Both the position numbers and the translations under genes were made by a program. Shown here piece by piece: positions 23,901 through 34,988 of a DNA stretch of 64,000 nt (positions are counted from its first letter, which is position 1; each line of letters opens with the position of its first letter). Source of the stretch: Cenococcum geophilum 1.58 (taxonomy: Eukaryota; Ascomycota; Dothideomycetes; Gloniales; Gloniaceae); assembly GCA_001692895.1 (NCBI GenBank), contig KV748237.1:558001-622000 (forward strand). The letters run 5' to 3'. Under the pieces are notes generated by a model. It did not search any database. It was not told the DNA's origin and saw only the letters and a list, made by a program, of their open reading frames with translations.

Positions 23901-23954
23901 ACGGATATTATACCTCTAGTAAATAACTTAGAGATATTTAGAATCTTTAAAAAC
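20945..23954 (+). pseudogene. Gypsy B: second half of RT, RNase H, integrase, chromodomain
   Basis: It continues B after the LINE. The RT connection reads 'LRLFLGFYNYYRRF' (about 21170-21210). RNase H 'IDILDYILK' lies at about 21376-21405. The integrase includes 'LYRGL.PIKI' and 'ILDRDLRFIAVF' (22385-22420), where the Asp survives, then the 'TSTIYYPQTDS' region near 22470. The C-terminal chromodomain, about 23086-23195, reads 'VLKIINYKDINDKI.YEVK.IGYTKTT.ELLENL'. A chromodomain marks the chromovirus branch of Ty3/gypsy and would direct integration to heterochromatin. Stops are nearly all TAG/TAA at Gln/Trp sites. Confidence 0.85.
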
Positions 23955-23977
23955 AAAGATAAAGAGAAGGGAGATAG
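23955..23977 (+). other. Polypurine tract of gypsy B
   Basis: AAAGATAAAGAGAAGGGAGATAG runs directly into the 3' LTR at 23978, one pyrimidine-poor tract as in the other family members (the run is 23 bases, with T at few positions). Confidence 0.65.
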
Positions 23978-24401
23978 TGTTACGGACGCTTTAAGTATAA
24001 TATTATAACTACTTAGAGAAGAGTTAAAAGAAGCTAGTTAGTTAATATAAGTACGGTTTAAGATAGAGCCGATAGAGCTATATAATAAAGAATAGTAACT
24101 AAGGTTATATAATATAATTTATATAATCTATAGGATCTATATAATCCGTAATAGAGTAGATAGAGCGTATATATATTATATATAAGAAGGATTTTATAAG
24201 AGTACGGTTGTGTATTTAAGGACCCTTAGTTCCTACCTAGATAGTTCCTTCCTTATAGTAATTCTTAGAATATAATTAGAGTTAATCTATTAGGCAACCA
24301 CCCTACCAGTTATTATTACGTTGTTAACTTTAATTTGCATTACCTATATACCCAGCCTATTAATAAGCCTATTATAGTTCCTGTTATAAGATTCCGTTAC
24401 A
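23978..24401 (+). repeat. Gypsy B 3' LTR (424 bp)
   Basis: TGTTACGGACGC...GATTCCGTTACA. Same length as the 5' LTR of B. Both TG and CA ends survive here, whereas the 5' LTR's terminal CA became TA. Followed by TSD GTTTA. Confidence 0.88.
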
Positions 24402-25302
24402 GTTTAAAGTTAGCCTTCTCCTTAGCTATTATAAAGGCTATTAATAGCTTAACTTTATTCTTAATAGCGGCAACAAATTGCTCTTTAAAATTAATAAGAT
24501 ATTAATAATTTTATAATCCCTTTAGGCGACCTCTACCGTATTATAGTTGCGGCATATCTACTATAATTATATTAGGATTATAGTTGCCTTCTAGAGCATA
24601 TTAATTATAGTTCTCCTCTAGGGTATTTTTTATAGTATCCTATAAAGGCTTAGAACTATTATCTTTATAATAAGGCTTAATAATAGTTAAATAGAATTAA
24701 GTAGGTCTATAAGGCATTTAAATAGTATAAGTTTAACTATTAATTATAATAAGTTAATATAGGCCTAACCACCCTCCCTTTTTACGCTATACGCGTACCT
24801 TAGACTAGAGTAGTAGATTAAGCGTAGTTAAGGTGTTTAGGCCATTTCTTATTCCTAATACGTTGTTAACCTAGCGTATAGCGTAGAGACGTTATACCTC
24901 CTTTATTGCGTTATAAATAGCCTTAGCTTATTATATAATAAAGGGAGATAGTAAAGAATTGTTAGTTATTTAAGGGTAGGCGCTAAAGACTAGTAATATA
25001 GGTATAAGTCCATCCGGGCTAGCAGAATTGTTAATAGCTTTAACAGCTATTTATAAGGTAAGTTCTTTACTAGCATCCTCTAGTTCTAAAGAGATAATCT
25101 TATATACGCGGCGTAATAGTGTGTAATATTGTTCTACTTTTCTAATACTATTATATGCCTTAATAGGGACTTCCTTAACCTTAATTACTATTGCCTTTAT
25201 CTGTTATTAAAACTCTATAAATAAGAAGTTCTTTCCTATATTATAGACGATTTAATTAGGGGGTCCTAGGTAGATATTAATCTAGTATAATTATAGGGTA
25301 TC
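24402..25302 (-). pseudogene. Copia A: central pol segment (between RT and integrase core)
   Basis: Minus strand, colinear with copia H 56713-57600. It carries the C-terminal part of integrase and the linker before RT. Stops are RIP-type. It is cut at 25302 by copia D (TSD GTATC, 25298-25302); the sequence resumes after 31926. The empty site is readable in H at about 57597-57610 ('gggtatcctatacg'). Confidence 0.72.
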
Positions 25303-25621
25303 TATTCGTACCAATTTAATAGCACAAGTGAGTTAGATCCAGGGGCACGAAATACGTATAATATCGTATGCTCTTTTAGATAATAGTAACTGTCAATTCT
25401 ATTAAGGTGGGCTACGTGGTCTATATACTAACGCACCTCCCCCCTAACTAGCTAGTGTTTTAGGAGTGCACTAAACGCGTAAGCGAGTAGGTACACCAAA
25501 CGTGTAAGCGAGTAGGTACACCAAACGCGTAAGCGAGTAGGTACACCAAACGTGTAAACGCGTACTTGGTGTATCGAGCGCGTAAGCACGCGGTTGGTAT
25601 AACAGGTGCTGTAATTATACA
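25303..25621 (-). repeat. Copia D 3' LTR (319 bp) with expanded 25-bp repeat
   Basis: TATTCGTACCAATTT...GTAATTATACA (TG changed to TA at the outer end). It differs from the 269-bp partner at 31653-31921 by exactly two extra copies of a 25-bp unit, plus scattered C/T changes. TSD GTATC on both sides (25298-25302, 31922-31926). Confidence 0.87.
25477..25551. repeat. 25-bp minisatellite inside copia D 3' LTR (3 units)
   Basis: The unit GYGTAAGCGAGTAGGTACACC-AAAC is present three times head to tail. The 5' LTR of the same element has one. The units differ only by GCG/GTG at the second base. Confidence 0.85.
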
Positions 25622-26000
25622 CTAGCGGTACTTGGAAAATGGAACCACTTGCGTATAGCCTCCGTAATTGCCTTAACAGAACTATAAAAGACGTAAGAAA
25701 ATATATAGGAAATCCTCCCCGAGGTGCCGTCTAGTCTGCCTTCCAAACGGTACTCCAAGCTAGCCGTAAGTCCTACTTACGGTCCGTAAAATAAACCGTA
25801 CATCCTTCCGACGGGCCGTAGACGAGCTATAAGTTAGATCTTAAGGGCCGCCAAGGCGCTAGTGCTAAGCGAGCTAATGGCGATTTTCCATCCTAGGGAT
25901 GGAAAATCGTAATTGGTTAATTTAACCACCGTGGCAGAATAATAGGCTATATAAGCCGTACGGCCTTCTAACGGGCCGTAGACGTACCATAGATGCTCCG
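25622..26000 (-). other. Copia D 3' untranslated region with hairpin block
   Basis: At 25845-25915 lies the same block as in copias A and H, GGGCCGCCAAGGCGCTAG..., with a perfect 12-bp-arm hairpin at 25882-25908 (GATTTTCCATCC / GGATGGAAAATC). Two copies of 'ACGGGCCGTAGACG' (25811 and 25973 regions) and many CCGTA words also occur. No coding potential seen. Confidence 0.6.
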
Positions 26001-27684
26001 TTAGTCTCGTTCTACCTATTCCATAACTTCTAGGTTAAGCCTATTTGTGTTAATTAGGGTTTTAAGGGCTTAATATAGCTTTGCCTTAGTTATAGCGTCT
26101 ACTAGGTTGTTTCCGCCGCTAATCCATTTAACCTCTACAATTTCACATCGTTTATAGGCCTAATATAAGCACATTAGGTCGACCATAAGCCTCTTTTCTT
26201 GTGTCGTACCTAGTTTAACTAGGCAGTCGTAGAGAGACTTTAAATTGGTGTATAAAGCCAGGGGTAACTGCTCCAGTTATAGAATCTTCTAGACCGTTAA
26301 TTTAATTACGGCTGCTATATTAAAGCTATAAGCTAATACATATAGTTTAGAAGCTAGTACACTGCGGGTTACTTATTTGCACTTAATTAAAGACTAGTAT
26401 AGTGTATTTGCGTTATAATTATAGTCTATAAGTACAATTATAAAGCCAATCTGTGATAATAGGTCTTTATTATTAGTAAAGGAGGCGTCCGTAAATACTA
26501 GTAAGCTAAGGGAACTTAAGTCTAGTGGTATAAAAGTAAGTCCCCTTGCTGCATTATTAATTTGCCACTAAATGCGCTTATTAAGCTGCTTAATATTTTC
26601 TTCTTGCGGATCTACTGCCTGGGCCGTAAAGGATAAATTATAGGCAGATTTAGGTTAGCAGACTATGGCAATATAGGCGCCTCTTGCACGCTATGCAACG
26701 TATTAGTCCTTTATATTTACGGTTTTACGGGTTTTTTCGCGGGAGCTAGTAAGGTCTATAGGCTTTACTATAACGGGCTTTAGGTTTTAAGCCTAGCGTT
26801 CCTAAGTTAGCTTAATTAGGTTACTCTTTTGTATAATTAGGCCTCTATTAAACTTAATTAGATTCTACTTAATTAACTACTCTTGCGGCTTTGTTAAGAA
26901 CTTTGCCTTTTATAGTTTAGTTTCTTTAGTATCCGTAAAGGTCTAATCTGCTAGGAAGAGGGTATCGTCTGTTTAGAGTCTAATAATACTAAGGCCGTTT
27001 AATAGGCTATATAGGAGGCAGGGGTTATAGGTCAACTATTCCATTTTAAGTTTACTAACGTAGTATTAGTGGTATGTCTTAAACCAATAGTTTCTAGCTT
27101 CTGGTACTCCGTAAAGAGGTTTTATAACCTATAAAATTATTCCTAGTTATAGGTTAAGCTCGCGGGGTAGCCGTATAAAGATGTCCCTACTTAGGTAGGT
27201 ATTAGACTGCACATAGGCTTGCGAGATATCCCGTAAGTAGAGGGCTACGGGTTTAGTTTACTATAGTCTAGGCGTAAGTACAAGTATAATCCGTTAACTG
27301 ACTCGTTAAATTGTAGGTAATTGCGTAAGAACTAGGCCCTTTCCCTAGTCGTTATAAGCTTATATAACAAGCCTTAATTTCTTAAAGGCTTTATTAGTAC
27401 TAGGGTGCTTAATTTTGTTAATAAAGCGCGAGTTAAATATACGGACGCCTTGCGGAACGTCTCTTTCCATTATAACCGTAAAGACGCCCTTTTTAAGTAG
27501 TCCGTTGATCTCTTTACGTCGTAAGTCCGTAAAAGGGGTTTCCTATACTAGAACTAATATATCTATAGGCGGAGATTGCCTTACAGATATGCCTGTAGAG
27601 GTTAGGTAATTCTCCGTTATAGGGTTCTTACGGGGGCGTCCTCGGCCACGCTTTACGGTAGGTTTAGTAGGTTTAGTGGGTTTC

Positions 27685-27868
27685 TGTTACGGCACCGTAA
27701 CGGATCTAGTCAGGGGGCTCGCTTGAGCCTTGGCATATGTATATAGACGTGTCCTTTTCCACCTTCTGCTCCTCATCTTGATATCCGGGTCCATAGACAT
27801 TTCAATTGTACAGGCTTGCATACGTTCTAAACGGCGCTCGTGCCTCGATTAACTGAGTCGCTGTGACA
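27685..27868 (+). repeat. Solo LTR, 184 bp, TSD GTTTC, inside copia D
   Basis: TGTTACGGCACCGTAACGG...GAGTCGCTGTGACA with intact TG...CA ends, flanked by GTTTC at 27680-27684 and 27869-27873. It is almost free of RIP-type change, unlike the copy at 4992-5174. The core promoter-like CATATGTATATAGACG is present. It interrupts D's polyprotein, so it is younger than D. Confidence 0.88.
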
Positions 27869-27904
27869 GTTTCTATGGAACCTTTAGGGTAGGTAAAGGT
27901 GCTT

Positions 27905-28000
27905 CTAGTTTATTTAATTCGGTAGGTGTTTCTAGTTTACCTAATTCGGTGGGTGCTTCTGGTTTATCTAGCTTAGTGGGTACTTCTAGTTTGTCTAGCT
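27905..28000. repeat. 30-bp coding tandem repeat in copia D
   Basis: Three to four degenerate 30-bp units encode, on the minus strand, a 10-residue repeat of the form E-A/T-P-T-E-L-x-K-L/P-E. It lies in the integrase/RT linker, just C-terminal of the integrase. It is probably a flexible spacer. Confidence 0.65.
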
Positions 28001-31000
28001 CGACGTTATAGGTATTCTTAAACCGAAAATAGGGTTTTATAGACGTGCTTCTAAAGCTTGTCGGTCCGCTAGGGAGCTGTATATAGCAGGTCTCATCTTC
28101 TACGGCTAGTAGACGGTAAGGTCCAGTCTAATTACCGCTTTTACGCCACATAAGGACTTTAGAATTAAGCGGGAGGTTATATATTAAGGTTGTATTAGGT
28201 CCGTTGCAGTAGTGTAGGGCGTTATTAACAGTTTGTTTAGCCCGTAATTTAACTATTTCGGCCATTACCTTCCGTATTGCAGCTGCTCGTTCCGTAATAG
28301 ACGGGGCAGGAGGGCCTAGGTTGCTTATTCTTGGGTAGGCTCCGTAAACTAAGAGGGTGGGTACTAATCTATTAGGGCCAGCGGTGTTATTAACGGCTTT
28401 TACGGCCATCTGTAAAGCTAGTTTCTTTTAGATATTCTTACAGTCGTCTATAATAATTTAATAAGCTCTCTATAGAGCTAGGTAAGCTCGCTTAATAAGC
28501 CTAACAGACTAGTGCGCCTTAACTAGAACAGCTTTTATTAAAATAGCCATGGCCGTAGCGTACTATTAGAATTCTTTACTAATAAAGTTCCTATCGGCGT
28601 TGTGGGTAATATACTTAGGGGGTCTAACATATATATCAATCTAGCAGGTCCGTAAAATATCCTAAGTGTATTTTATAAATATATTTTGCAACTAACGGGC
28701 GGCTTAATAGCGGGTTGCCTCGTCAATTATATATAATACTAGGCTGCCGTTAATATATATAATGTCTACGTATACTAAGTAGTTGAAGTTAAGGTCCTTA
28801 TAAAGGGTGAACTTAAATCGGCCTAGGGAACGTCTGTATTTCTGGCAGTAGGAGCAGTATTTAGTCAAGTGGTTAATTGCCTTTCTATTAACGTCGTTAT
28901 ATCTAGAGCGTTTAAGGACCCTATATAGCTTTTCGGCTAACGGGTAGCCGAAATAGTGGTATAGGCGGTAGATCTTAGTACTAGTAAAGTAGCACGGGTT
29001 ATAGTTAAAAGATTCCTAAATGTAAGTCCGTAGGGTCTCTCCCTATATAAGGAACGGGTGTCCAAATTGTTGTATAATTGGTAGGGTAATATACTTGCTT
29101 CCTAGGGCAGTTGCGGGGCCAATTAAGGTGTCCGTAACGTTGTTATAGTAGATTTATAACTTGTCTATGTCCGTAAGGCAGAGTAGGAAAGGGGTATCCG
29201 CTTTTACTATGTGGAAGTTAACTAGGCCAATTAGGGTCTTAACTTTAACTAATTTAATTAATGCGGTTAAGCTAATGCCGAATTGGACGTTTACGGCCCC
29301 AGTTTGCATAGTATTAATATCCGTGTTGTTATTTGTGGTGGTCTTATATATAAGGTATTGTCCGTAACCTACAGTAGACTTTTTAGAGGTACCTATATTA
29401 ATTATAACGCCGTAGAATTCTTTAGGGGTATAGCGTTCCGTAGTGATATATACAAATAGGTCCTACTTGTAATCTATAACGTCCGTAATAGGGGTGCTTA
29501 CGGAATAGTTTTTAGGCGCAACTAAGTGTATAAAGGAACGGTCGGCTAATACGGTCGTAATATTAAAGGCTTAGCTGTCCGTAAAAGGTCCAAAAGTAGT
29601 TAGGAATATCTCTGAGGTCTCTTATTCCTAAGCGTCTGAGTTAAAGTCAATTATAAGGGCTTCTATTAACTCATCAGGGGGCTTTTCTACTTCCTCTCCT
29701 TTATATTCCAAAATGAACTAGTTAATACGGCTATTAAGTCTCTTTTTGGACTTGTTACGTTCTTCCTGGGTATGCCTTATAGACTAATATCCTTCCTTAC
29801 CGCACATGAAGCACTTCTAGCTGGTTTGTCTGTGGGGGTATATTTTTATACGGGGGTTGCTACGGGGGTTATAGGTAGGACTTAGTCGGTACGGGTGCTG
29901 CTAGTAGTAGCAGTGGTCTGTAAAGTAGACGTCTAAGTCTGTTTACGGATATTAAATATCCGTAATAAAGGCTTAAGTACTACCAAGTAGGTTTAAGACT
30001 TTATACATTATAATAGAGGAGCGTAGATTATTAATGAGGCTAGCTAAGGTATCTATAGGCTTGTAGTAGGCGTACTTATAGGGCTCTACTTCCTAGTAGG
30101 CCGTAATAAGTTTATTATATAGGAAGTCGTCCGTTTAAAGCTTAATATTAAAACCGTGCTATAGGTGGCGGAGGTCTTTAATAAGGATTTTCAGGCACTC
30201 TATAGTCGATTTTTTAGTGTTCTTGTCTATTACGGTCCGTAGCTTAGTTGCATTCTATTAGGTAAGGATATTACGCTTATATTCCGGTCCTTTAAAGTAG
30301 TTGCGGGTAGCTTTATATAGCTTATTAAAGGGAACACTAAGGGGGTTACTCTTAAGGTTGGTGTAGTAGTGGTCAAGTACTAGGCCGCGCAGTATAGTAG
30401 AGTAGGCTTGGCTAAACTCCTATTTAGAAATATCAGCCTTCTGACAGAGGTCTGTAAAGATAGTTAGTTTAAAGTCAAAGTTATCGTTTTTATCGCTGTA
30501 TTTAGATTCGTCGGTATAGAGCTTAGCTAGGTTAGCTAGCTCCTTGCCATAGGTCTTTAGTTGGGTAGGTTACGGATCTATAACTTGCGGATATATAGCT
30601 TGCGGATATATAGCTTGTGGATATATAGCTTGCAGATCTGTAACTTAAATAACAGGGGTAACTTGGTCCGTATTTTGGTTTGCAAGGGTATTACAGTCCG
30701 TATTTTGGGTTACAGGGGTATTACAGTCCGTAGCTTAAGTACTAGGTATGCTTTAGCCAGTAAAATTAATTCCAAAACTGCTTAGGTTTATAGGACGAAT
30801 TTAGTTAAGAGGGTTAGGTATAAGGTTAGCGATTATATTAAGTTTAGAAGAAGTAAAGAGCTCCTTAGTTTCTTGGAACTAGTCTAGGATTTCCTCTTTA
30901 GTCTATTCTGTTTGGTCCTTCTCGTATATTATATTATATAAGGACTATATAACAGTGACTTATTTATTCCTTTTAACCTATACACCTTAGTTACGTAAGA

Positions 31001-31169
31001 GGGTCCGTAAATTACGGATGGTAGTAGGGTTGTATGCCTTAAAGATAGCTTCCGTAAAGTCCACAAAGTCTTCCTAGTATTGCTCCCATAGGTCGACGTT
31101 TATGAGCTTAAAGTATCCGTACTTAAGGGTTTTGAATTTGATGTAGTTGTTAACATCAGCTATGGACAT

Positions 31170-31652
31170 AAGGTCGACTCCCTGCCTCCACTTTTCTTAA
31201 CCTTCATCAACTTACTTGCTAATGTCTACTATACTGTATAGTGTGGTGCGTAGCGGGCGGAAGAGGTCTTGTAAGGGTCCGTAAAATCGGTTGATGGGTC
31301 CGTAAAGGGTTCGTAGGAGGGTAAGAGGTCTCCATAAGGGGTCTTAATAGGTCTATAGTGGTTCGCAAAGGGGTAAGGGGTCTCCATAACGGTCTGTAAA
31401 AGTAATTAACGGGTCTATAACGGTTTGTAAAAGGGTAAGGGGTTTCTATACAGGTCTATATTCGCGTCTATTATACTTCTAATAAACCGTATTAAGACTT
31501 AAATAAGTATACAGAGTTAGTAATAGGTCCGTAATCCCCGACTTCCGACCTTCTAGCAGGTTGTACTAGGAGTCTAAACGGGTGGTCGCTGTCGTGTATC
31601 TCTCGGTGGGAGGTGTTAAGTAATTACTAATCTGTGCGTGCTTACTGATCAG
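31170..31652 (-). other. Copia D 5' leader
   Basis: Between the polyprotein start and the 5' LTR. Notable are repeated 'GGGTCCGTAAA', 'GGTCTCCATAA' and 'GTAAGGGGT' words from about 31270 to 31450, giving a loosely tandem structure of roughly 60 bp. No primer-binding site was confidently recognised. Confidence 0.5.
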
Positions 31653-31921
31653 TGTTCGTACCAATTTAATAGCACGAGTGAGTTAGATCTAGGGGCACGA
31701 AATATATATAGTATCGTATGCTCTTTTAGATGATGGTAACTGTCAATTCTATTAAGGTAGGCTACGTGGTTTATATACTAACGCACCTCCCCCCTAACTA
31801 GCTAGTGTTTTAGGAGTGCACTAGACGCGTAAGCGAGTGGGTACACCGAACGCGTAAACGCGTACTTGGTGTATCGAGCGCGTAAGCACGCGGTTGGTAT
31901 AACAGGTGCTGTAATTATATA
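31653..31921 (-). repeat. Copia D 5' LTR (269 bp)
   Basis: TGTTCGTACCAATTT...GTAATTATATA, one copy of the 25-bp unit. Followed by TSD GTATC (31922-31926) and the resumed copia A sequence. Confidence 0.87.
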
Positions 31922-34822
31922 GTATCCTATACGTTTCTAGCTAATATATCCTTTAAGAAATATACGGCTTAAAAGGAGGTTAAAAAGTTAATAACTTAAA
32001 GTACTGGCTTGCCGCTAAGGTATATAATGTCAATAATAATATAGAAGTTAAAGTTGTAGTTATTTTTAAGAGTAAACTTAAATCGGCTAGGGGACTTCTA
32101 GTTTATTTAGTAGTAATAATAGTACTTTATAAGGTGCTTAATTGCCTTAACCTTAACTTTATAGCCTACTTACTAAAGAACCCTAAGTAATTAGTAAACG
32201 GAGGGGTAGCTAAAATAATAGTGTAGTTAACGTAACTTTAACTTAGTTAAATAGCTTTAAGCAATACTATTTTCTAGTTAATAAAGGAGCAACTAGGGGT
32301 AACCCTACTTACGTATAATAGGCACCTAATTATCTCCCTAAATAAGTACATTTTTAAGGTTATTAAGCTTAATGCCTAATTTATTTATATCTTTAATGTA
32401 AAATAGAAATAGGGTATTTATAGGAATAATATAGAAAGTAATGCACCCTAAGGGGGTTTAGACCCTAATTATGCTAAGAGAGATTATAGTACCCTTGCTA
32501 AAACGAATTATGTATTAGCCTACTATTAAATAGTTAATCTAAATAAAGCTATTAAGCTGCTAAAGGGCTTAAACTTAAGGTTCTCCTACTATAGATACTC
32601 CTGCGGCTCTAGTGTCTGGTATAATACTATAGAAGACGTTTACCGAGTATCTGTTATTAAAGAAGAACGTAAAACTCTTCTATAGCTTATTAAAGATATC
32701 TAACTTTATAATAGAGTGGAGCGTAGATTAGTTATTAAGAATAGTAACGGTTTATATACTATCTACCTTACTATACTTAGTAAAGTATTAGTTAGGTAAG
32801 TAGTTCTTAATTTTTATATCTATAAGGAGCTGTTCGGCCTTATTAACCTTACCCTTAAGATCTTTTATGCCTTTATATTAAACTAGGAAGCTTTAAAAGT
32901 AGGCTATAGTAACCTTACAATTTCTAACATTTCTTATACTTTAGTGAAACTTATTATATACCTCCTTTCGCTTATTAAGAGAATGCCTAGTTAACTAGCA
33001 ATTTGGTTTCTTATAAACGTAGTACTTCTTTTAGTAATTACTTTAAAATAAACCTCTATAAGGGCCTCCACCTTTACCTTATAGTCGTTAATTATACCCT
33101 CTACTATATTGTCTACCCCGGCCACTATATATTTAATTAGTCCAGTTATAATTATATTAGTTAGGCGGGTCGATTAAAGTAGGTTAGAGTTAGGTATTAA
33201 ATTACTATACTTTTTAAGAGCGTAGAGTGGTGCTAATAGAAGATCTTAATTAAGTATATACTCCTTTATAAGTATTTATAGGATTAAAGAGTGCAAGGTT
33301 GTATTCTTTAGCGCCTTAGCATACGCTAATAACTTAATTACGTAGGCTAAAATTCTCTTAATATAATTTAGATAAACTATGCTTAATTATCTAAAGTTAA
33401 TTAAAGAGCTTTTAAAGATAATTAAGCCGAGGGATACCTGGGTTTATAGTAATAATTCTTAAAAGGTAGTCTCTCTCTATTCTAATATATACTGCTACTT
33501 ATTCTCTTCTGTTTTAAAGTGGTATCTTAACTTATATATTATGCGGTTAAAATTATATCCTTTTCTTACCAAATAGTTATAATAGAAGGTACTAGCTTGG
33601 CCCTTAAGCATAACGGAATAGGCGTTATGGTATTAATTAGACTCTATTCCTACTTTTTAGTAATAGTTATAAAAGATACGTGGTTTCGAATTAAGGATAT
33701 TATATAGTTCCCTACTAAACTTCTTCTCCTAATCTAAATAGAGCTTCGCGAGCTCTATAAGCAATTTTAAACCGCCTCCGATTTAAGATTAAGATAGAGG
33801 AGGTAGGAGTTGCATTATAGGCTATAGTAGGGATGTAGGTCTAATCGGTGGAGTCTAAAGGTTATTAAATTATAGAGTAGTAGGATCCTGTACCTACTCT
33901 TATTAGGGTATAGTATCTGACATTAAAGCTATGGGTTAAATTGGATATAGAGGAGTTAAGGGCGAAGGTAGATTTATCTCTAGAGGTATATTACTTGGAT
34001 TTTATTATAAGTTAAGCTTCCTTATAGTGCGTAGTTGGTGCTTAATCTCTTATAGAGTCTATTTGTGCTCTTCTTTTATGTTAATAACCTACTCCTAAAT
34101 ATTATCTCTAATAGTACCCCCGTCTATAGGTATAAATACTTTATACTCCTATAAGAAGTTATAGAAGTCTTATATAATATCCTTCTTTATAGGAGTCTAT
34201 GTTTCTTTTATCTATTTAATAAAGTCCTCCCTTATACAGTACTATAGTATAGTATCGTTATATTCGCTGTCTTTATAGTATACTATACGGTATAATAAGA
34301 ATCTATTTAGATCCTGTTGCTTAGCGTTTATAAAGTTAATTATATTAGTATTCTATGTTTCTAGGTTAATGTCCTTCTTATACTTCTTTAAATAGGTTAA
34401 CGCTATAGTAGGTACAGAATTAACGGGGTGTTGTACGTCAAAGGTAGGTAGGATTTTCAGTTTTATAGGATCTTGTAGGTTTACTATTAAAAGGTAGGCA
34501 ATTTAAGATATTGTTTAACGCGTTTTGGATATTATTTAACGCGTTTCGGACGTTAACTTAGGACTATAGGTTTAGTAACACTTTTAACCTAAAGTACTTA
34601 ACTAAATCTTTATAAACGTGGTTATTTTATATAATAGACGCAACTTAGTATCTCCTAGTACTTAATAACACTTTTATTATTAGTTTTCCGTAAGTTTAAG
34701 GTAGTATAGTATCGCTGAAATCTATTCTATATAAGCGCATATAGCACCCCTATATAAGACTATCTCTTCTATTTAAAAACCTAGCTGCTCTATAGTTAAC
34801 TATATATTTAACCACTAATTAG
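31922..34822 (-). pseudogene. Copia A: integrase and gag part, 5' half
   Basis: Minus strand, colinear with copia H 57600 to about 58960 for the integrase half. The remainder (about 33250-34822) is gag and leader, which H does not have in the same form. Heavy RIP stops make exact domain edges uncertain. A short direct repeat around 34510-34555 ('tttaacgcgttt.gga' twice) sits near the gag N-terminus. The frame would begin somewhere near 34450; I could not fix the start codon. Confidence 0.65.
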
Positions 34823-34988
34823 TATTAGTTACATAGGGTAACTTACTAATAACGACTACTTAAGTAGGTTATAGTGATGGTAGTTAATAAAGCTTATTAA
34901 TTGGAATGAGAAAGGGCGAGGAGCCTAAGACTCCTCGCCACGCTAGTGCTATGGCGTCACGTAACGACCGCTTGCCTCATTCTTAATA
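34823..34988 (-). repeat. Copia A 5' LTR (166 bp)
   Basis: TATTAGTTACATAGGG...CATTCTTAATA, both TG/CA ends now TA. The hairpin CGAGGAG/CTCCTCG is retained at 34917-34937. Same length as 7189-7354. Followed by TSD TAGTC (34989-34993). Confidence 0.85.

Larger units (their letters stand above)
26001..31169 (-). pseudogene. Copia D gag-pol polyprotein (youngest, least mutated copia; interrupted)
   Basis: One long minus-strand frame runs from ATG at 31169-31167 ('MSIADVNNYIKF') to TAA at 26001-26003, with a modest number of TAG/TAA stops. Domain order is that of Ty1/copia: gag, with a 5-residue repeat Gln-Ala-Ile-Tyr-Pro at about 30574-30645 and the zinc knuckle 'CFMCGKEGY' at 29801-29820; then integrase with 'HLTKYCSYCQKY' and 'VYVDIIYI' (about 28880-28750), 'NADRNFISKEF' and a 93-residue intact stretch at 28128-28409; then RT with 'GVFTVIMERDVPQGVRIF', 'SRFINKIK' (27380-27520) and an intact T-D-D-T-L-F-L-A-D catalytic box (about 26950-26976); then RNase H ending 'VKWISGGNNLVDAITKAK' (about 26070-26130). 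A solo LTR (27685-27868) splits the integrase/RT linker. Non-functional, but recent. Confidence 0.87.

Noticed and set aside
25477..25551. Possible CRISPR-like direct repeats
   Set aside because: The 25-bp units are contiguous without spacers, lie in an LTR and are in a fungal context. It is a minisatellite.
27415..27609. Forward frame of 64 codons
   Set aside because: It is antisense to the copia D reverse transcriptase start ('GVFTVIMERDVPQG').
29161..29367. Forward frame of 68 codons
   Set aside because: It is antisense to the copia D polyprotein, which is well supported on the minus strand.
30561..30785. Forward frame with an Arg-Ile-Tyr-Ser-Leu repeat
   Set aside because: The 15-bp repeat is real, but its sense frame is the minus strand (Gln-Ala-Ile-Tyr-Pro in copia D gag). 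The forward version is a shadow.
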